A stretch of 64,000 nucleotides of DNA from Hexactinellida sp. DTS-2022 (GCA_028753945.1 JAPNXP010000011.1:2728001-2792000), one strand, 5' to 3'. Shown: positions 1 through 10,334, counted from the stretch's first letter. Translations and numbers: made by a program. Notes: generated by a model not told the origin, from the letters alone.

Positions 1-156
1 TAATATGAATATTGAGTGTTGCTGTTTACAAATATAGGTAAAGAAATTAATGGATATCAAAATGGACCTAGAAACTTACTACAAGCTGCTAACTCAAATG
101 TGATATTATTGGTGACCCATATGATATTGTTAATTCTAATACACTAAATTTATCTC

Positions 157-233
157 GTGTGTACGCGCACACACTATAAACTTTAGTGTGTACGCGTACA
201 CCCGTTAATTAATCCGTGTGTACGCGAACACCC
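157..233. repeat. Three spaced GTGTGTACGCG motifs
   Basis: Three copies of a near-palindromic motif, GTGTGTACGCGnACAC, start at 157, 186 and 216, about 30 bp apart. A related cluster (GTGTGAACGCGTTCACAC-like) lies at about 62510-62620. They resemble the sub-terminal motif arrays of a non-autonomous DNA element, but no element ends were identified. Confidence 0.6.
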
Positions 234-256
234 GAAAATCTCTAACACACTGCAAC

Positions 257-376
257 ATATTCTCTCTAATAGCCCACCAGTGGGTAAAAGGACCCAGGTG
301 GACTATTAGAGAACATGGACCATTAAAGAATTTAGCCTTAAGTAACATCAAATATATACAATATACTAACATACGC
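257..376 (-). repeat. Hairpin mini-element fragment, copy 1
   Basis: Contains TCTCTAATAG(C)CCACC and its reverse complement around a GTGGG...CCCAGG loop. The same block, in opposite orientation, occurs at about 1640-1960 and 53020-53172. The homology to those copies continues through the TTAAGTAACATCAAATATA stretch. This copy appears to be one end of the family only. Confidence 0.65.
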
Positions 377-379
377 TAT

Positions 380-921
380 AGTAGAACTCGGTTAAGACGT
401 ACCACCCTGGGAAACAAGAAAAGGTACGTACTAACTGAGGTACGTCTTATCTGTACACATAATCCACAAGTCGAAATACTGACTTGTTTGATGGTATAAA
501 TACGATGTAGGGTATTCAAGTTTTTAACATACTTAATACTTAACGATGAGATTAAACGATTTAGTTTTAACCTACTCACTTAAACCAATAATTACTGAGT
601 TCTGCTAATAGTTTTCTAGAGTACGTCTAACCGATTTAAAATTAAAGTGTATATATTACTTGGGAATAGAATTGGTATGTCTTATCAGAGGTACGTCATA
701 TCTGAGTACGCAGGGTTTCATACAGGGGGTTGTAGGGGGGGCATTCCCCCCCCCCCTGCTCCTTTTAGTGCCCCCTTGATAATTTACATAACCCAGATTT
801 CCACCCTTGTATGCAAATCCAGTATGAAACACTGGTACGTATTAACCGAATCATTTATAGTGGACCAGATAGGATGAAAAATCGGCTAATAGAGTATGTG
901 TCCCCGAAAGTACGTCTTAAG
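380..921. repeat. Region with scattered GTACGTCTTA motifs
   Basis: GTACGTCTTA-like words recur in both orientations at about 391, 423, 440, 621, 690, 834 and 910. This looks like a sub-terminal motif array of a degraded element. A short G-run/C-run hairpin sits at about 724-758. No credible coding sequence is visible. Confidence 0.45.
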
Positions 922-1039
922 ACTCTTAACCCTACTTCATGCAGTTGCAGGGATAGTCAATTTGCTATTGATGATTTCGTGAGTGTGTAATTTGTCGGGA
1001 CCTAGCAGCAATATTTCTAAAACTCTGTTAAGTTAACTA

Positions 1040-1412
1040 AAAGATTTTAGAGCTTAAGTCCAGTATATCTATTATTAAAACTCGATTGTTATTTGTTTGT
1101 TTGTGTGTTTGTCCGGATTGTATTTAGGGAATCGAAACAGTATTTCTAATTAAGATATAAACTAACTTCCAGATGTTATAATAGGTAAACAAATCAATTA
1201 AAATTCAAAATCAACCTTTAAGTTAGCTTCCAACGGGTATTATTGGTAAACAAGTTAAAACTATGGAAAATGGTAGAAATGCTTGTTATAACATCCACTA
1301 ACATTTCCATGGTAGAAAGTGTGAGGAGTAAGGCCGCATAGCGGCCGTTAACTTGAGGTGTGTAGCACCGATCCGTCACAAAGCGACCGAGACCGAAGGG
1401 CTCGTCACCATT
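1040..1412 (+). repeat. Dispersed repeat copy with GC-rich end
   Basis: Runs from a TTGTTTGTGTGTTTGTCC-like segment to a GC-rich end with GGCCGC.AGCGGCCGTTAA and CCGAAGGGCTCG. The same ordered pieces occur in reverse complement at 10793-11412, and the GC-rich tip recurs near 54530-54575. The two large copies are inverted relative to each other and lie either side of the 3.8-9.7 kb transposon. Family unknown. Confidence 0.55.
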
Positions 1413-1446
1413 ATGTGTTAAGTGTCCAGAATGTTTCTAGATACAC

Positions 1447-1960
1447 TCAGTTCTCTCTAAATGTCCACTTACCTAATTGCCCACCTTAATTAGTTTCGAT
1501 GTCATTTAAGCTAACGCCCACATGGGGCCCCTAACTACAGATGGACTAGTGAAGACCAAATTGCACTACGTATTACTTACGTACAGTTCATACTCCCTAA
1601 TAGTTTATATTGACTCTATATATTCTCGATTATATTTGCTTGTCCTAATATACTTTAACTATAACGTATGTTAGTATATTATGTATATTTGATGTTACTT
1701 AAGGCCAGTGGCGGCGCCAGGGGTGGGCCAGGGGGGCCATGCGCCCCCCCCCTATTTTGAGGTTGGCCCCCCTAGAGTAACAAAGTTGTACAGTGTGGCC
1801 CCCCCTGAAATTACCCTGCTCCCCTCAGCTCCCCTAACAGAAAATCCTGGCTCCGCCTCTGCTTAAGGCTAAATTATTTAATGGTCCATGTTCTCTAATA
1901 GTACACCTGGGTCCTTTTACCCACTGGTGGACTATTAGAGAGAATATACTGTAATGATAA
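1447..1960 (+). repeat. Hairpin mini-element, copy 2
   Basis: Inverted ends are TCTCTAAATGTCCAC near 1462 and GGTGGACTATTAGAGAGA near 1926-1943. It matches the copies at 257-376 and 52905-53172. It was later split by the hAT-like insertion at 1706-1861: removing that insertion joins the two halves of the shared TTACTTAAGGCTAAAT block. Confidence 0.6.
1706..1861. mobile_element. hAT-like mini-element (156 bp)
   Basis: Begins CAGTGGCGGCGCCAGG and ends CCTGGCTCCGCCTCTG, an imperfect terminal inverted repeat. It is flanked by a perfect 8-bp duplication, CTTAAGGC, at 1698-1705 and 1862-1869, the length typical of hAT insertions. Internal C- and G-runs, no coding capacity. Confidence 0.85.
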
Positions 1961-2128
1961 CTAAGGAAATTGTCGTAAACAGCATCAGATAACGATTTAG
2001 AGTGTCACTATGTTTATAACTAGACTCAGATAGCTGTTGGGAGTCGAACAAGGGGTCACTCGATAGGTTTAGGACAAATTTTGAGAAAGGAATGTTGTCA
2101 CATTCCTGAGATATTATTTCGTTGCAAG

Positions 2129-2757
2129 TAGAGCACTGTGCGGGGCGGGTTAATAAATGTGGGTTGCGGGACCCGCAACCAGCGGGTTCTTGCGGGTCAA
2201 AGAATCAGAATATTTTCGAAGCGGGTCGGGTGCGGGTCACGGAATCGTAATGCGGGGCGGGTGCGGGTCAGAAATTCTTACTGCGGGTTGGTGCGGGTTG
2301 GTGCGGGTCAGCGCGGGTTTGCGCAAGAGTTCTCGCTAAGGATTATTTGGGGGTGCAGTGTCCACTAATTGTAACAATGTACCCCTCTATAGTTCCTAAA
2401 CAAAATTAATAATCAATATAATCTTAAGATGGCAGAAGTCTTGCGATGGAACGAATTGTACGGTGAATTATTTCGTATTCCCGATAATAAACACGTATTC
2501 TATGTTCAAATTTCCGCCCAAAACATATTGCCGTCTTCTTTATTCCTTAATGATGTAAATATTTTTGTGCCCGCATTGTGCGCCGAGTGTTTGCACCCTA
2601 TTATATAATCCTAGCGATAATACTGGTCAACGAGTTTTGGTGCGGGTAGGTGCGGGTTCATCTGTTTAAATTGTCGGATTTGCGGGGCGGGTGCGGGACA
2701 ATTACTAATAGATGCGGGGCGGGTGCGGGTCCCGCATATGACCCGCGCATAGCACTA
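2129..2757. mobile_element. hAT-like mini-element rich in GCGGGT motifs
   Basis: The ends are TAGAGCACTGTGCGGG and, inverted, TAGTGCTATGCGCGGG. The flanks GTTGCAAG (2121-2128) and GTTGCTAG (2758-2765) match at 7 of 8 bases, as expected for a hAT duplication. Both sides are packed with GCGGGT words and the centre is ordinary AT-rich sequence. Apparent open frames here are by-products of the repeats. Confidence 0.75.
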
Positions 2758-2765
2758 GTTGCTAG

Positions 2766-3782
2766 GGATAAACTATGGGCAAGTGACCCCTTAAACGACG
2801 GGGAATTTCATGTGGACAACGAATCTGGTCTTCAAAAGTAGACCAGAGTTGATATTGGAAAGTTGCCGTTCGGGGTAATACCGGCGTTTTAGTAGAGAGC
2901 CGCAATTTTATAAGTCCAAGATTACATCGAAAATGTACCCGTTCGTCGTGGGGCCGCGGAAAATTTGATGTCAGGGTCATAAAGATTACGTATAAAAAAT
3001 TTGGCGCTTTTGTCCAGCGTTTCGCGAAATCGATGTTAAGCGACCTGACTATATATGGTGAATCAAATGTGAAATAAAAATTGGGGGTTTAGTAAAACAT
3101 TTTTGAGTTATGGATCAGACAAATTTTGAAAGGTGTTAAAGATGTGTCCAAAATTTGTTAATAAAAAAGGTGCTAATTAAACGTCGACTCCGAACCTACA
3201 TGCCAAGTTTAAGCCCTCTATGTATATAGGTGTGGCCAGGGCACCTGCTACGGAGAAATAATAATAAAAATAAAGGCAGTGATTTCAATACTGGGCCACT
3301 ATACTATAGTATAGTTGGCACAGAAAAATAATGTCAGAACTCAATACTGGGCCACTATACTATAGTATAGTCGGCACAGTAAAATAATAATTTATAATAA
3401 TAGCAGAATGTTATGTAACTTAGAGTTGAGGAAAATAGAAACATGGTAGGTAACAATTTAAAAGTCCAAATGGGTTTAATAACATTAGTGGTCGATGACA
3501 TCTCAAGAAAATGTGTTTCCACCAATTAGTGAATTCAATCATTCGAGAGTATTGGTTGGTGTATCGAGATCATCCAACAATGGTCAACATGTAGTGAAAA
3601 AATCTGGACTCATCAGCTACAATATTATATTTAAAAATGAAATGAAGTGTGGTAAAGAAAGAACCAATGCTACAAATGATCATTAACTTACGAAAAAACT
3701 GCAGAAATACTTTAACAGTTTATGGTGCTGATAACATAACGAAAATCTAAAATAACACTGTGGTTATAGAATTTTCCCATAG
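2766..3782. other. Unassigned stretch with a 56-bp tandem pair
   Basis: No gene recognised. At 3286-3390 a block with CAATACTGGGCCACTATAC and the palindrome ACTATACTATAGTATAGT occurs twice at a 56-bp spacing. A 63-codon open frame at 3495-3686 has no recognisable domain. Confidence 0.4.
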
Positions 3783-3786
3783 TATA

Positions 3787-4102
3787 CAGGGTAAAAACCC
3801 TAACCATCTAAGGAAGTGCCTAACCAAAGTTTTTAAGGTTTGAATTGATACTTTAGGTCACTAGGATTAGTTTAAGCCCAGACAACATTTTTGAAAATTG
3901 TTGGTTGTCACATAATAGGTGACGTCATCACACGACAAAAATTTCACACTATCGGCCATAACTTTGAAACTATATGCCGCCATGACATGAAATTTGTAAA
4001 TTTGAATAGAACCCAAGAAGACCTTTCGATTGATGTCTAAATTATTTTAATCTGACTTAATCTGTATTTTTACTCTATGACGTCATCAAAAACCCTTTCG
4101 AG
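3787..4102 (+). repeat. Left terminal inverted repeat of the 5.9-kb transposon
   Basis: Reverse complement of 9399-9713 with only scattered differences seen by eye. It includes TGACGTCATC and the CCCTTTCGAG inner edge. Confidence 0.9.
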
Positions 4103-4417
4103 AGATTCAGCAGAGCCGGATCAGGGGGACCCTTTCGAGAACTAGCAAAGTGAAAAAGTCCAGTGGTGGATTAGGGAGACTTAATATTAGACCTTAACTG
4201 TATTTAACGTCTAATTAAGATGACTCCTGAGCTGAGTATATATAGTATATATATAAGCCAAAACTTTTCCATAAACTCATTATAAGTCGTCGCTTTATTT
4301 TTGGGCCCCCTTTTTTTCTTTTCTAATCGTTTCTGAAGATATCTGATCACTTCGTTGGAATTGATATATAAGTTTTATATGTATATCTATAAAGTTTGCA
4401 CCCAATACGCTTGACTG

Positions 4418-7075
4418 ATGATGCACTCTTCAATACCATTCCTGAGTTCAGAAACTAGAAAAACTGATAATACCTGTCTTATATGCAATGGTGCAATCGG
4501 ACCAAAGGAGAACCAACAAAATCTAGGACAAAGAGGCTGGATGCAATTTAAATTGGACGCTGAAACATGGGCGAGCATAAATATTCCACCCCATGAGCCT
4601 AAACATCGTTTTACAGAAGTTTTTGGAAAAGTTAAAGATGCGAAAGAGTCGTTTGGAGAAATTCATAAAACATGTCGGACTGAATTTGCTAGTAACAGTG
4701 GTCGCTACATTAAAAGCTACGGCACTATTGATATCAGCAGACAAGAAATTTTCGTTAGTTCTGAAACCGAGAATGAAATTTCTATTTCAGAAGCACGTAC
4801 TTCAAGAAACCTTTTCCAAGGAAAACGCCATTGTTTTATCTGCGACTCTAAGCGCGACAGTGATGATAGCAGGTACAATGTAGGCGGTCTTGGACGATGT
4901 TCTGTTCTTAGCGCAAGTAAACGCCTCATAGAAAGGAAATGGATTTATATGAAAGATCCATCACATCGTTTCTTTCAAGCAGCAAAACGACTAGATATTC
5001 TCTTAAGTGGTCCCTCTCACGACATTTTTGCGTTGGATGTTTTCTATCACCAGTCCTGTTATATCAAGTTTGCTCTTGCACCACTTCAAGTTGATGATGA
5101 TGATCTCAATAAAGAAAGGAAACAGGACGTATTGCAAGCTTTTTGTTACCAAGTCCGAACTAGAATTATTCGGGACAAGAATGCATTCCTTCTCAACGAA
5201 CTGTTAGAAGATGTAAAAATATTGAGTGATGAACAGGGGCTACCATTCCCTGTTGTCGAACATACAGCTACATTGAAGCAGAAACTCGTCCAAGAATTCG
5301 AGGATAGAATATCTTTCTTTCCGAGTGGAAAATACCTATTAGTACATGCATCAGACGTAAATCCATGTGAATTCTCAATTGCTGCTCTACATGGCTCTGG
5401 ATTGAGAGATGATGACCTAGCTAGGTCATTCAGTAGGATGGTTAGACGAAAGTTGCAAAAATCTGCTGATCATCAAAAACAATGGCCTTTGACTCCTGAA
5501 GAACTGACAGAAATGCTGAATCGTGGACCAATGCAAGATCTTTACAACGTCATCTACTACACCATGCATAATTTTGCCAACATTAATCGATATGGCTATG
5601 CTGTGACAAGTTCTCACACGACAGCTATTAAGATTTGGTCTCTAGCAAACGACTGGGAGAGTCTTATTACAAGAGATCCATCTCCAAAGCAAGCAGTAAT
5701 GGGGCTTGTTATTAATAGAATGACAGGTAACAAGGAGGTTGCAAATTTGTTGCACAAATGCAATCACACCATATCTTATCAAGATATAAGAACTCAGAAC
5801 CTGGCCTGGTCAAGAATGGTGTCTTCGAGGCAGCTACTTCTGTCCAACATGCGCAAAGGAATCTGCACACACAGTACCATAGACAACAACGATGGAAAGC
5901 AAGACACATTGACAGGTGCCGGCACAACTCACGACACCAACAAAACTTTATTTCAACTGCCAAGTAAAGAGGAGAAAGAATCCATCTCAGAAATCGGATC
6001 TCAAGTAGAGCGACAACTTGATATATGTGACAGCGTAGATAATGAGCAGACAAATCCAGCGCCTTATTATATTGGAAGACGTGTTGGACCCTCGCTTATA
6101 ACAAATTACAAAGATGATGGCAATTTGTGCAAGGAACTTGATGCCCACTTCAAAAAAAATATAGCATGGTCTGCTGCAGGGTCATTGCCGTTGGAATACA
6201 AAGGAGAAGAATTACCCTTACTCGGCTCTTGGACTTCCTTCAATAAAATGGTCTCGAATTTCGTAACAGAGAAGTGCATCCAAGAATATTTGCCAGTCAC
6301 TGCAGCGGCACCCGATAATCCGGTGTGTAAAGAATACCTTGATTTCCTGCAGGGCATCATGCAAGACCTAGAGATTCCCTACATATACGTCCATTCTGAT
6401 GAAGCGGTTTATTCCAAATTGTGCCATATCCTCTGGAAGAATAAGGAGCTCTATAAAGATGTAATCTTGCTAATGGGCGGATTTCACCAACTGCGTGTGA
6501 GACAAAAATTGCTCTTCAAACGCCATAATTGTAGAGGATACAAGCAGTGGTGTGTAGATTCAGGCATAATAGCCTCGGGGTCTGCAGATCAAGCGTTCGA
6601 AGGACGTCATTACTATAGAAGTATGAGAGTTCATAAAGAATGCTTTGACGCTCTTGTTCAGTTCAAAGTCGAAGAAATTACATCCGGCCATACCATCACA
6701 GAACCTGAATTGCTGTTTTCGCTCGTTGCTCTAAGAAAACAACCTAGTTCAAGCACAGTTGACAATGTTGTGAAGTCATCAGGATTTGAGAACCTACTTT
6801 CAGATGTAACTCGAGCTGAGGATAGCACTGAAGCAAGCATGACCATTTCTTACCTCAAAGATGTCTCGTCCATGCTGGCAATGGTTTCAGCCGTTAGAGA
6901 AGGAAACATAGAACTACACCTCCAATCTGAGAGGGATATGCTGAATCAAGTCTTTGCATTCAATCACCAAAACTACGCAAGATATTGTAGCTATCAACAT
7001 GTCTACTTACGCTCCATGGAAGAACAAAGCCACCCAGCTTTTGGAGAACTGAAGGCGAAAGGTTTTGGGGGGTAG
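4418..7075 (+). CDS. Transposon protein, N-terminal part (zinc fingers, 885 aa)
   Basis: An 885-residue frame from ATG at 4418 to TAG at 7075. I chose this start as the first ATG of the frame, shortly after the inverted repeat and a TATA-rich stretch near 4240. The N-terminal ~240 residues hold two similar putative zinc-binding repeats: C-x2-C (CLIC) followed by a W-containing segment and H-x3-C, then C-x2-C (CFIC), RKW and H-x3-C (HQSC). A later block, around residues 650-730, contains HSDEAVYSKL and VILLMGGFHQL, which I recall from a widespread family of transposon proteins. It may hold part of the transposase catalytic core. The stop is a frameshift product: the GGTTTTGGGGGGTAGC context runs straight into the next frame, and the protein continues in 7065-9215. 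Intact otherwise; single exon. Probable role: DNA recognition and transposition of its own element. Function is inferred. Confidence 0.75.
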   Translation: MMHSSIPFLSSETRKTDNTCLICNGAIGPKENQQNLGQRGWMQFKLDAETWASINIPPHEPKHRFTEVFGKVKDAKESFGEIHKTCRTEFASNSGRYIKSYGTIDISRQEIFVSSETENEISISEARTSRNLFQGKRHCFICDSKRDSDDSRYNVGGLGRCSVLSASKRLIERKWIYMKDPSHRFFQAAKRLDILLSGPSHDIFALDVFYHQSCYIKFALAPLQVDDDDLNKERKQDVLQAFCYQVRTRIIRDKNAFLLNELLEDVKILSDEQGLPFPVVEHTATLKQKLVQEFEDRISFFPSGKYLLVHASDVNPCEFSIAALHGSGLRDDDLARSFSRMVRRKLQKSADHQKQWPLTPEELTEMLNRGPMQDLYNVIYYTMHNFANINRYGYAVTSSHTTAIKIWSLANDWESLITRDPSPKQAVMGLVINRMTGNKEVANLLHKCNHTISYQDIRTQNLAWSRMVSSRQLLLSNMRKGICTHSTIDNNDGKQDTLTGAGTTHDTNKTLFQLPSKEEKESISEIGSQVERQLDICDSVDNEQTNPAPYYIGRRVGPSLITNYKDDGNLCKELDAHFKKNIAWSAAGSLPLEYKGEELPLLGSWTSFNKMVSNFVTEKCIQEYLPVTAAAPDNPVCKEYLDFLQGIMQDLEIPYIYVHSDEAVYSKLCHILWKNKELYKDVILLMGGFHQLRVRQKLLFKRHNCRGYKQWCVDSGIIASGSADQAFEGRHYYRSMRVHKECFDALVQFKVEEITSGHTITEPELLFSLVALRKQPSSSTVDNVVKSSGFENLLSDVTRAEDSTEASMTISYLKDVSSMLAMVSAVREGNIELHLQSERDMLNQVFAFNHQNYARYCSYQHVYLRSMEEQSHPAFGELKAKGFGG

Positions 7076-9215
7076 CATCGGAGGTAAGCCATTTTCATCA
7101 ATTCACGGTGACTTAATTACGGAATTGTTCAATAAAGAAACGAAAGGAACTGCTGGACCTTTCCGTTCCGGTTTCAGTACCAACACAAAGGCTGTAAATA
7201 TATGGATAAGAACCATCCATATCCACAGTAAAATTCAGGAGACCTATAGGGAACAACTGATCCTTAAGACGTCCTCCACTCATAAGGAGTTGAGTCAGGG
7301 TGGCAAACAAAATCATGCAGATCATGTAAAGAGTCTAAAGAGGCAGCTGAGAAGTTACGGTGTCAATCCCTTTGACAAAAGCCCACCAAAATGTTTACCA
7401 ACTGGTGTTGAAATTGACAAAACTGTTGTCAGGGACATGCTCAATGCTTCCGCTACTGGAAATGTCTTGTTCAAGACCTTCGTTAACGAGAGACTCGAAA
7501 GCAATGTCAAAGACTTTTTTTCTCCAATCAAGAAAGTGAAGCTTAACAACGGATGTCAGAAGAAGAAAACAACCCCCAAAGCAGTGAATCTAATGAAAGA
7601 AGATCGCCAAGCCTTCGGTCTTATCGTTGCAAAATCGGTCAATCTTGAAGAGGCATTTCAATACCCAATAACAACAATCCCACTAGCTGTGGCTACATCT
7701 GAATCAACACTAAGGCAGTCAAATAAGGCATCGCTCAGAAATTATTTGATGAACGAATCTTGTTCAATTTTCGAAAACACACCCAAAAATTGTTCATGGT
7801 ATATTGACGGCCTTGCTGCAATTCGATCTTTGCGCCCAAAGAAAACTTACCGCGAATGGCTAAAGAGTTTGTTGCAGTTCATAACTCCACCTAAAGAGTC
7901 AGAAGCAATTCAAGTGGGACTCATAAACGACACCTACAAAGAAGACAGCATAAAAGGAGGCACGAGAAAGGAAAGGGGCGAGTCAGGTCCAAGAGTTATA
8001 ATAGAAGGGTTTGATCAACACATGCTGCAAGGTAGCAAATGGCAAGATTTCTTGAATAGCGGGGAGAATAAGGAAGAACTTATACGACTCGTTGTAAAGT
8101 ACCTTGAAACGAGAGAGGGAATAAGCCTATTACATCATCCACATATAGTGACTGCTGGAGACACGACGTATTCCATAAGAGATGGAGAGATTAGCATCCT
8201 TTACAAGTGCAATCAGGAAGAAGCTGACACGCGTCTGGTACTACATGCTTCGCTGGATGATAATGATGTTGTTGTGGTCTCAAAAGATACCGATGTTCTC
8301 ATTCTATTAATATGGGCATACGAAAAGTGCAACGTTCAGAAGAAGTGGTATCTGAAATATGATCACAATAAATATGTTGATATTAATACAATCTGCACAT
8401 TTCTGGGCCCAAAGATATGTCTCGCTCTTCCAGCGGTGCATGCTATAACAGGTTGCGACACAACATCATACTTGTTTAATGTGGGGAAAGTAAAGGTCAT
8501 GAAAAAGCTCCTGAACACGCCAAGTAAAGCAGACTTACTCATGAATCTTGGTAAAGACCAGTCTATCACAGAGGAAATTGTGGAAAGTGCAAAGGAGTTT
8601 CTTCGTTCGATGCTTTATACAGGAAAGCAGAAAGAAACCTATATCCAAACCAGAATTCGTTTGTACAAAGAAATGGGAGTGAAGTCGTCGATGGTTCTCC
8701 CACCAGATCCTGATTCTGTTGTACAAGTCATCAAGCGAGTCCACTATCAAGTTTACTTCTGGCGTCGGTGTACTGAAATCAATAATGAAATCATACCCTT
8801 CAGCAATTATGGATGGATATGGTGCGAGAAGCAGAAACTTGTTGTGCCAGTATGGTTCACCGGGAGTCAGTTACCACTATCGCTGAGTAGCAAGAGGAGA
8901 AAAAGGAAAAGTAATTTAAAAAATGTAGATGACGGAGATGCAGATGCCGAAGATATCCTAGAACCGCAAAGAGGGAGGCGTAAGAGGAGACGAAAAATGA
9001 GCCAGATGACGTTGAGGAACAGTGAAGAAATCAGTGATAGTAATCTCATTTACCAAGCGGACGATGAGATGGATGTAATTCAAGAAGCTGCTGCACAACC
9101 TTTACTGATTGAAGAAGAAGATATTTCGTTCGCGGATAGCAATGTAAACGAGAGCGACTGGGAGGTTTCAGACTTCCTTTCAAGTGGGGACTCTGGAGAT
9201 GAATGGATGCTATGA
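7065..9215 (+). CDS. Transposon protein, C-terminal part with XPG/FEN1-like nuclease signature
   Basis: This frame overlaps the end of the upstream frame, has no plausible ATG at its beginning (it opens on TTG) and continues the same protein after a one-base shift in the G run at 7067-7072. Together they would make about 1,600 residues. Key motifs: EEADTRLVLHA (~8217-8250), VVVSKDTDVLILL (~8270-8310) and AITGCDTTS followed by GKVKVMKKL (~8440-8510). Their order and acidic residues match the XPG-I region of FEN1/XPG 5'-nucleases (E..EAD, then S.D.D, then GCD with a glycine-rich turn). The C-terminus has two basic clusters (KRRKRK, RRKRRRK) that look like nuclear localisation signals, then an acidic tail. 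A related, heavily decayed copy of this half lies at 36277-37380. AATAAA follows 167 bases after the stop. The nuclease call is by motif only; the fusion with the upstream frame is well supported. Confidence 0.7.
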   Translation: MGGSIGGKPFSSIHGDLITELFNKETKGTAGPFRSGFSTNTKAVNIWIRTIHIHSKIQETYREQLILKTSSTHKELSQGGKQNHADHVKSLKRQLRSYGVNPFDKSPPKCLPTGVEIDKTVVRDMLNASATGNVLFKTFVNERLESNVKDFFSPIKKVKLNNGCQKKKTTPKAVNLMKEDRQAFGLIVAKSVNLEEAFQYPITTIPLAVATSESTLRQSNKASLRNYLMNESCSIFENTPKNCSWYIDGLAAIRSLRPKKTYREWLKSLLQFITPPKESEAIQVGLINDTYKEDSIKGGTRKERGESGPRVIIEGFDQHMLQGSKWQDFLNSGENKEELIRLVVKYLETREGISLLHHPHIVTAGDTTYSIRDGEISILYKCNQEEADTRLVLHASLDDNDVVVVSKDTDVLILLIWAYEKCNVQKKWYLKYDHNKYVDINTICTFLGPKICLALPAVHAITGCDTTSYLFNVGKVKVMKKLLNTPSKADLLMNLGKDQSITEEIVESAKEFLRSMLYTGKQKETYIQTRIRLYKEMGVKSSMVLPPDPDSVVQVIKRVHYQVYFWRRCTEINNEIIPFSNYGWIWCEKQKLVVPVWFTGSQLPLSLSSKRRKRKSNLKNVDDGDADAEDILEPQRGRRKRRRKMSQMTLRNSEEISDSNLIYQADDEMDVIQEAAAQPLLIEEEDISFADSNVNESDWEVSDFLSSGDSGDEWML

Positions 9216-9398
9216 ATCATTAATAATGAATACTATGTATCAGTTTATTATTATAGTATATTCAGTAAATATTAGTCTGTAAAGTACGTACGAAAATAGC
9301 GAAAACGTGCGTAAGTAATTTTCGGGATTCCTTTATGACATGCATGAGGTGAAATTGAGTAAAGTGACGTTTGTCGTGATAAATAAAGTTGAAATCCC

Positions 9399-9713
9399 TC
9401 GAAAGGGTTTTTGATGACGTCATAGAGTAAAAATACAGATTAAGTCAGATTAAAATAATTTAGACATCAATCGAAAGGTCTTCTTGGGTTCTATTCAAAT
9501 TTACAAATTTCATGTCATGGCGGCATATAGTTTCAAAGTTATGGCCGATAGTGTGAAATTTTTGTCGTGTGATGACGTCACCTATTATGTGACAACCAAC
9601 AATTTTCAAAAATGTTGTCTGGGCTTAAACTAATCCTAGTGACCTAAAGTATCAATTCAAACCTTAAAAACTTTGGTTAGGCACTTCCTTAGATGGTTAG
9701 GGTTTTTACCCTG
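9399..9713 (-). repeat. Right terminal inverted repeat of the 5.9-kb transposon
   Basis: Mirror of 3787-4102, ending ...GGGTTTTTACCCTG followed by TATA. Confidence 0.9.
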
Positions 9714-9717
9714 TATA

Positions 9718-10107
9718 TAGGCACTATGAATAAAACCTCAAAAACATTGTGCATCCAATGAAATGTGATTGGCAGAAATTTGATTTAAAAATTAATGACG
9801 GAAATTATTAAACTAACGAAAATGTAAAGAGTCGACTTTTTAGTATGGTTGGATGATGGATTATGGTGGGAAGAGCATCATGCAAAATGGTAATCCATGG
9901 TCCAGATTACTAAAAAAGTACATATTTACATTATTGGTCAGTTGAACTATCTCATTTTTTAAAATAAAATTTTTTGCATTCCGTTAATCCATCGAAAAAA
10001 ATCAGCAAATAAACTACGCAATAATATAAGTTTGTCTCATTCAGAAATGTATACGAGGGAATCAAAAGTGATGCTCGAATAAGAATTTAAAAAAGTACAG
10101 AAGGATG
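9718..10107. other. AT-rich stretch, nothing recognised
   Basis: No open frame of note and no inverted or tandem repeat seen. Confidence 0.5.
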
Positions 10108-10314
10108 CAGTGGCGGCGCAAGCGAGAAAGAGTAAAAAAAGGTCACTAAATAAAAGTTTATAGCGACTCACGTAAATTACAATCAATTTCAAGACTCTTC
10201 TGGCACCATTATTTTTGAAAACTGAACAATTATATTGAAGAAATTTGAAAAAATAGCAGGGTCACTAAAAAGTGAGACATGGCCCCATCTGGCAGAACCG
10301 TGACGCCGCCACTG
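10108..10314. mobile_element. hAT-like mini-element (207 bp)
   Basis: Ends CAGTGGCGGCGCAAGC and, inverted, CAGTGGCGGCGTCACG. Flanks GAAGGATG and CAAGGAGG agree at 6 of 8 positions. It is related at its tips to 1706-1861 and 33198-33470, and lies just downstream of the candidate host exon at 10335-10553. Confidence 0.8.
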
Positions 10315-10334
10315 CAAGGAGGTAAAGTTCTACA

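Larger units (their letters stand above)
3787..9713 (+). mobile_element. Large DNA transposon with XPG-like nuclease (Academ-like)
   Basis: Terminal inverted repeats of about 315 bp run 3787-4102 and 9399-9713, start CAGGGTAAAAACCC, and are flanked on both sides by TATA (3783-3786 and 9714-9717). This fits a 4-bp target duplication, or TA. The 5.9-kb body carries one long intronless coding region on the plus strand (4418-9215), split once by a frameshift, and an AATAAA signal at 9382-9387. Two zinc-knuckle repeats, a central conserved block and a C-terminal XPG/FEN1-like region are visible. From recall, Academ-type transposons have 3-4 bp duplications and some carry an XPG-like nuclease, so that is the best family guess. 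The near-identical ends argue for a fairly recent insertion. Element and boundaries are certain; the family name is tentative. Confidence 0.85.

Noticed and set aside
2138..2368. Gly/Arg-rich open frames resembling an RGG protein
   Set aside because: They result from GCGGGT repeats in the hAT-like element at 2129-2757.
3495..3686. Short frame with fairly coding-like composition
   Set aside because: No splice context, domain or conservation evidence; immediately before a transposon end.
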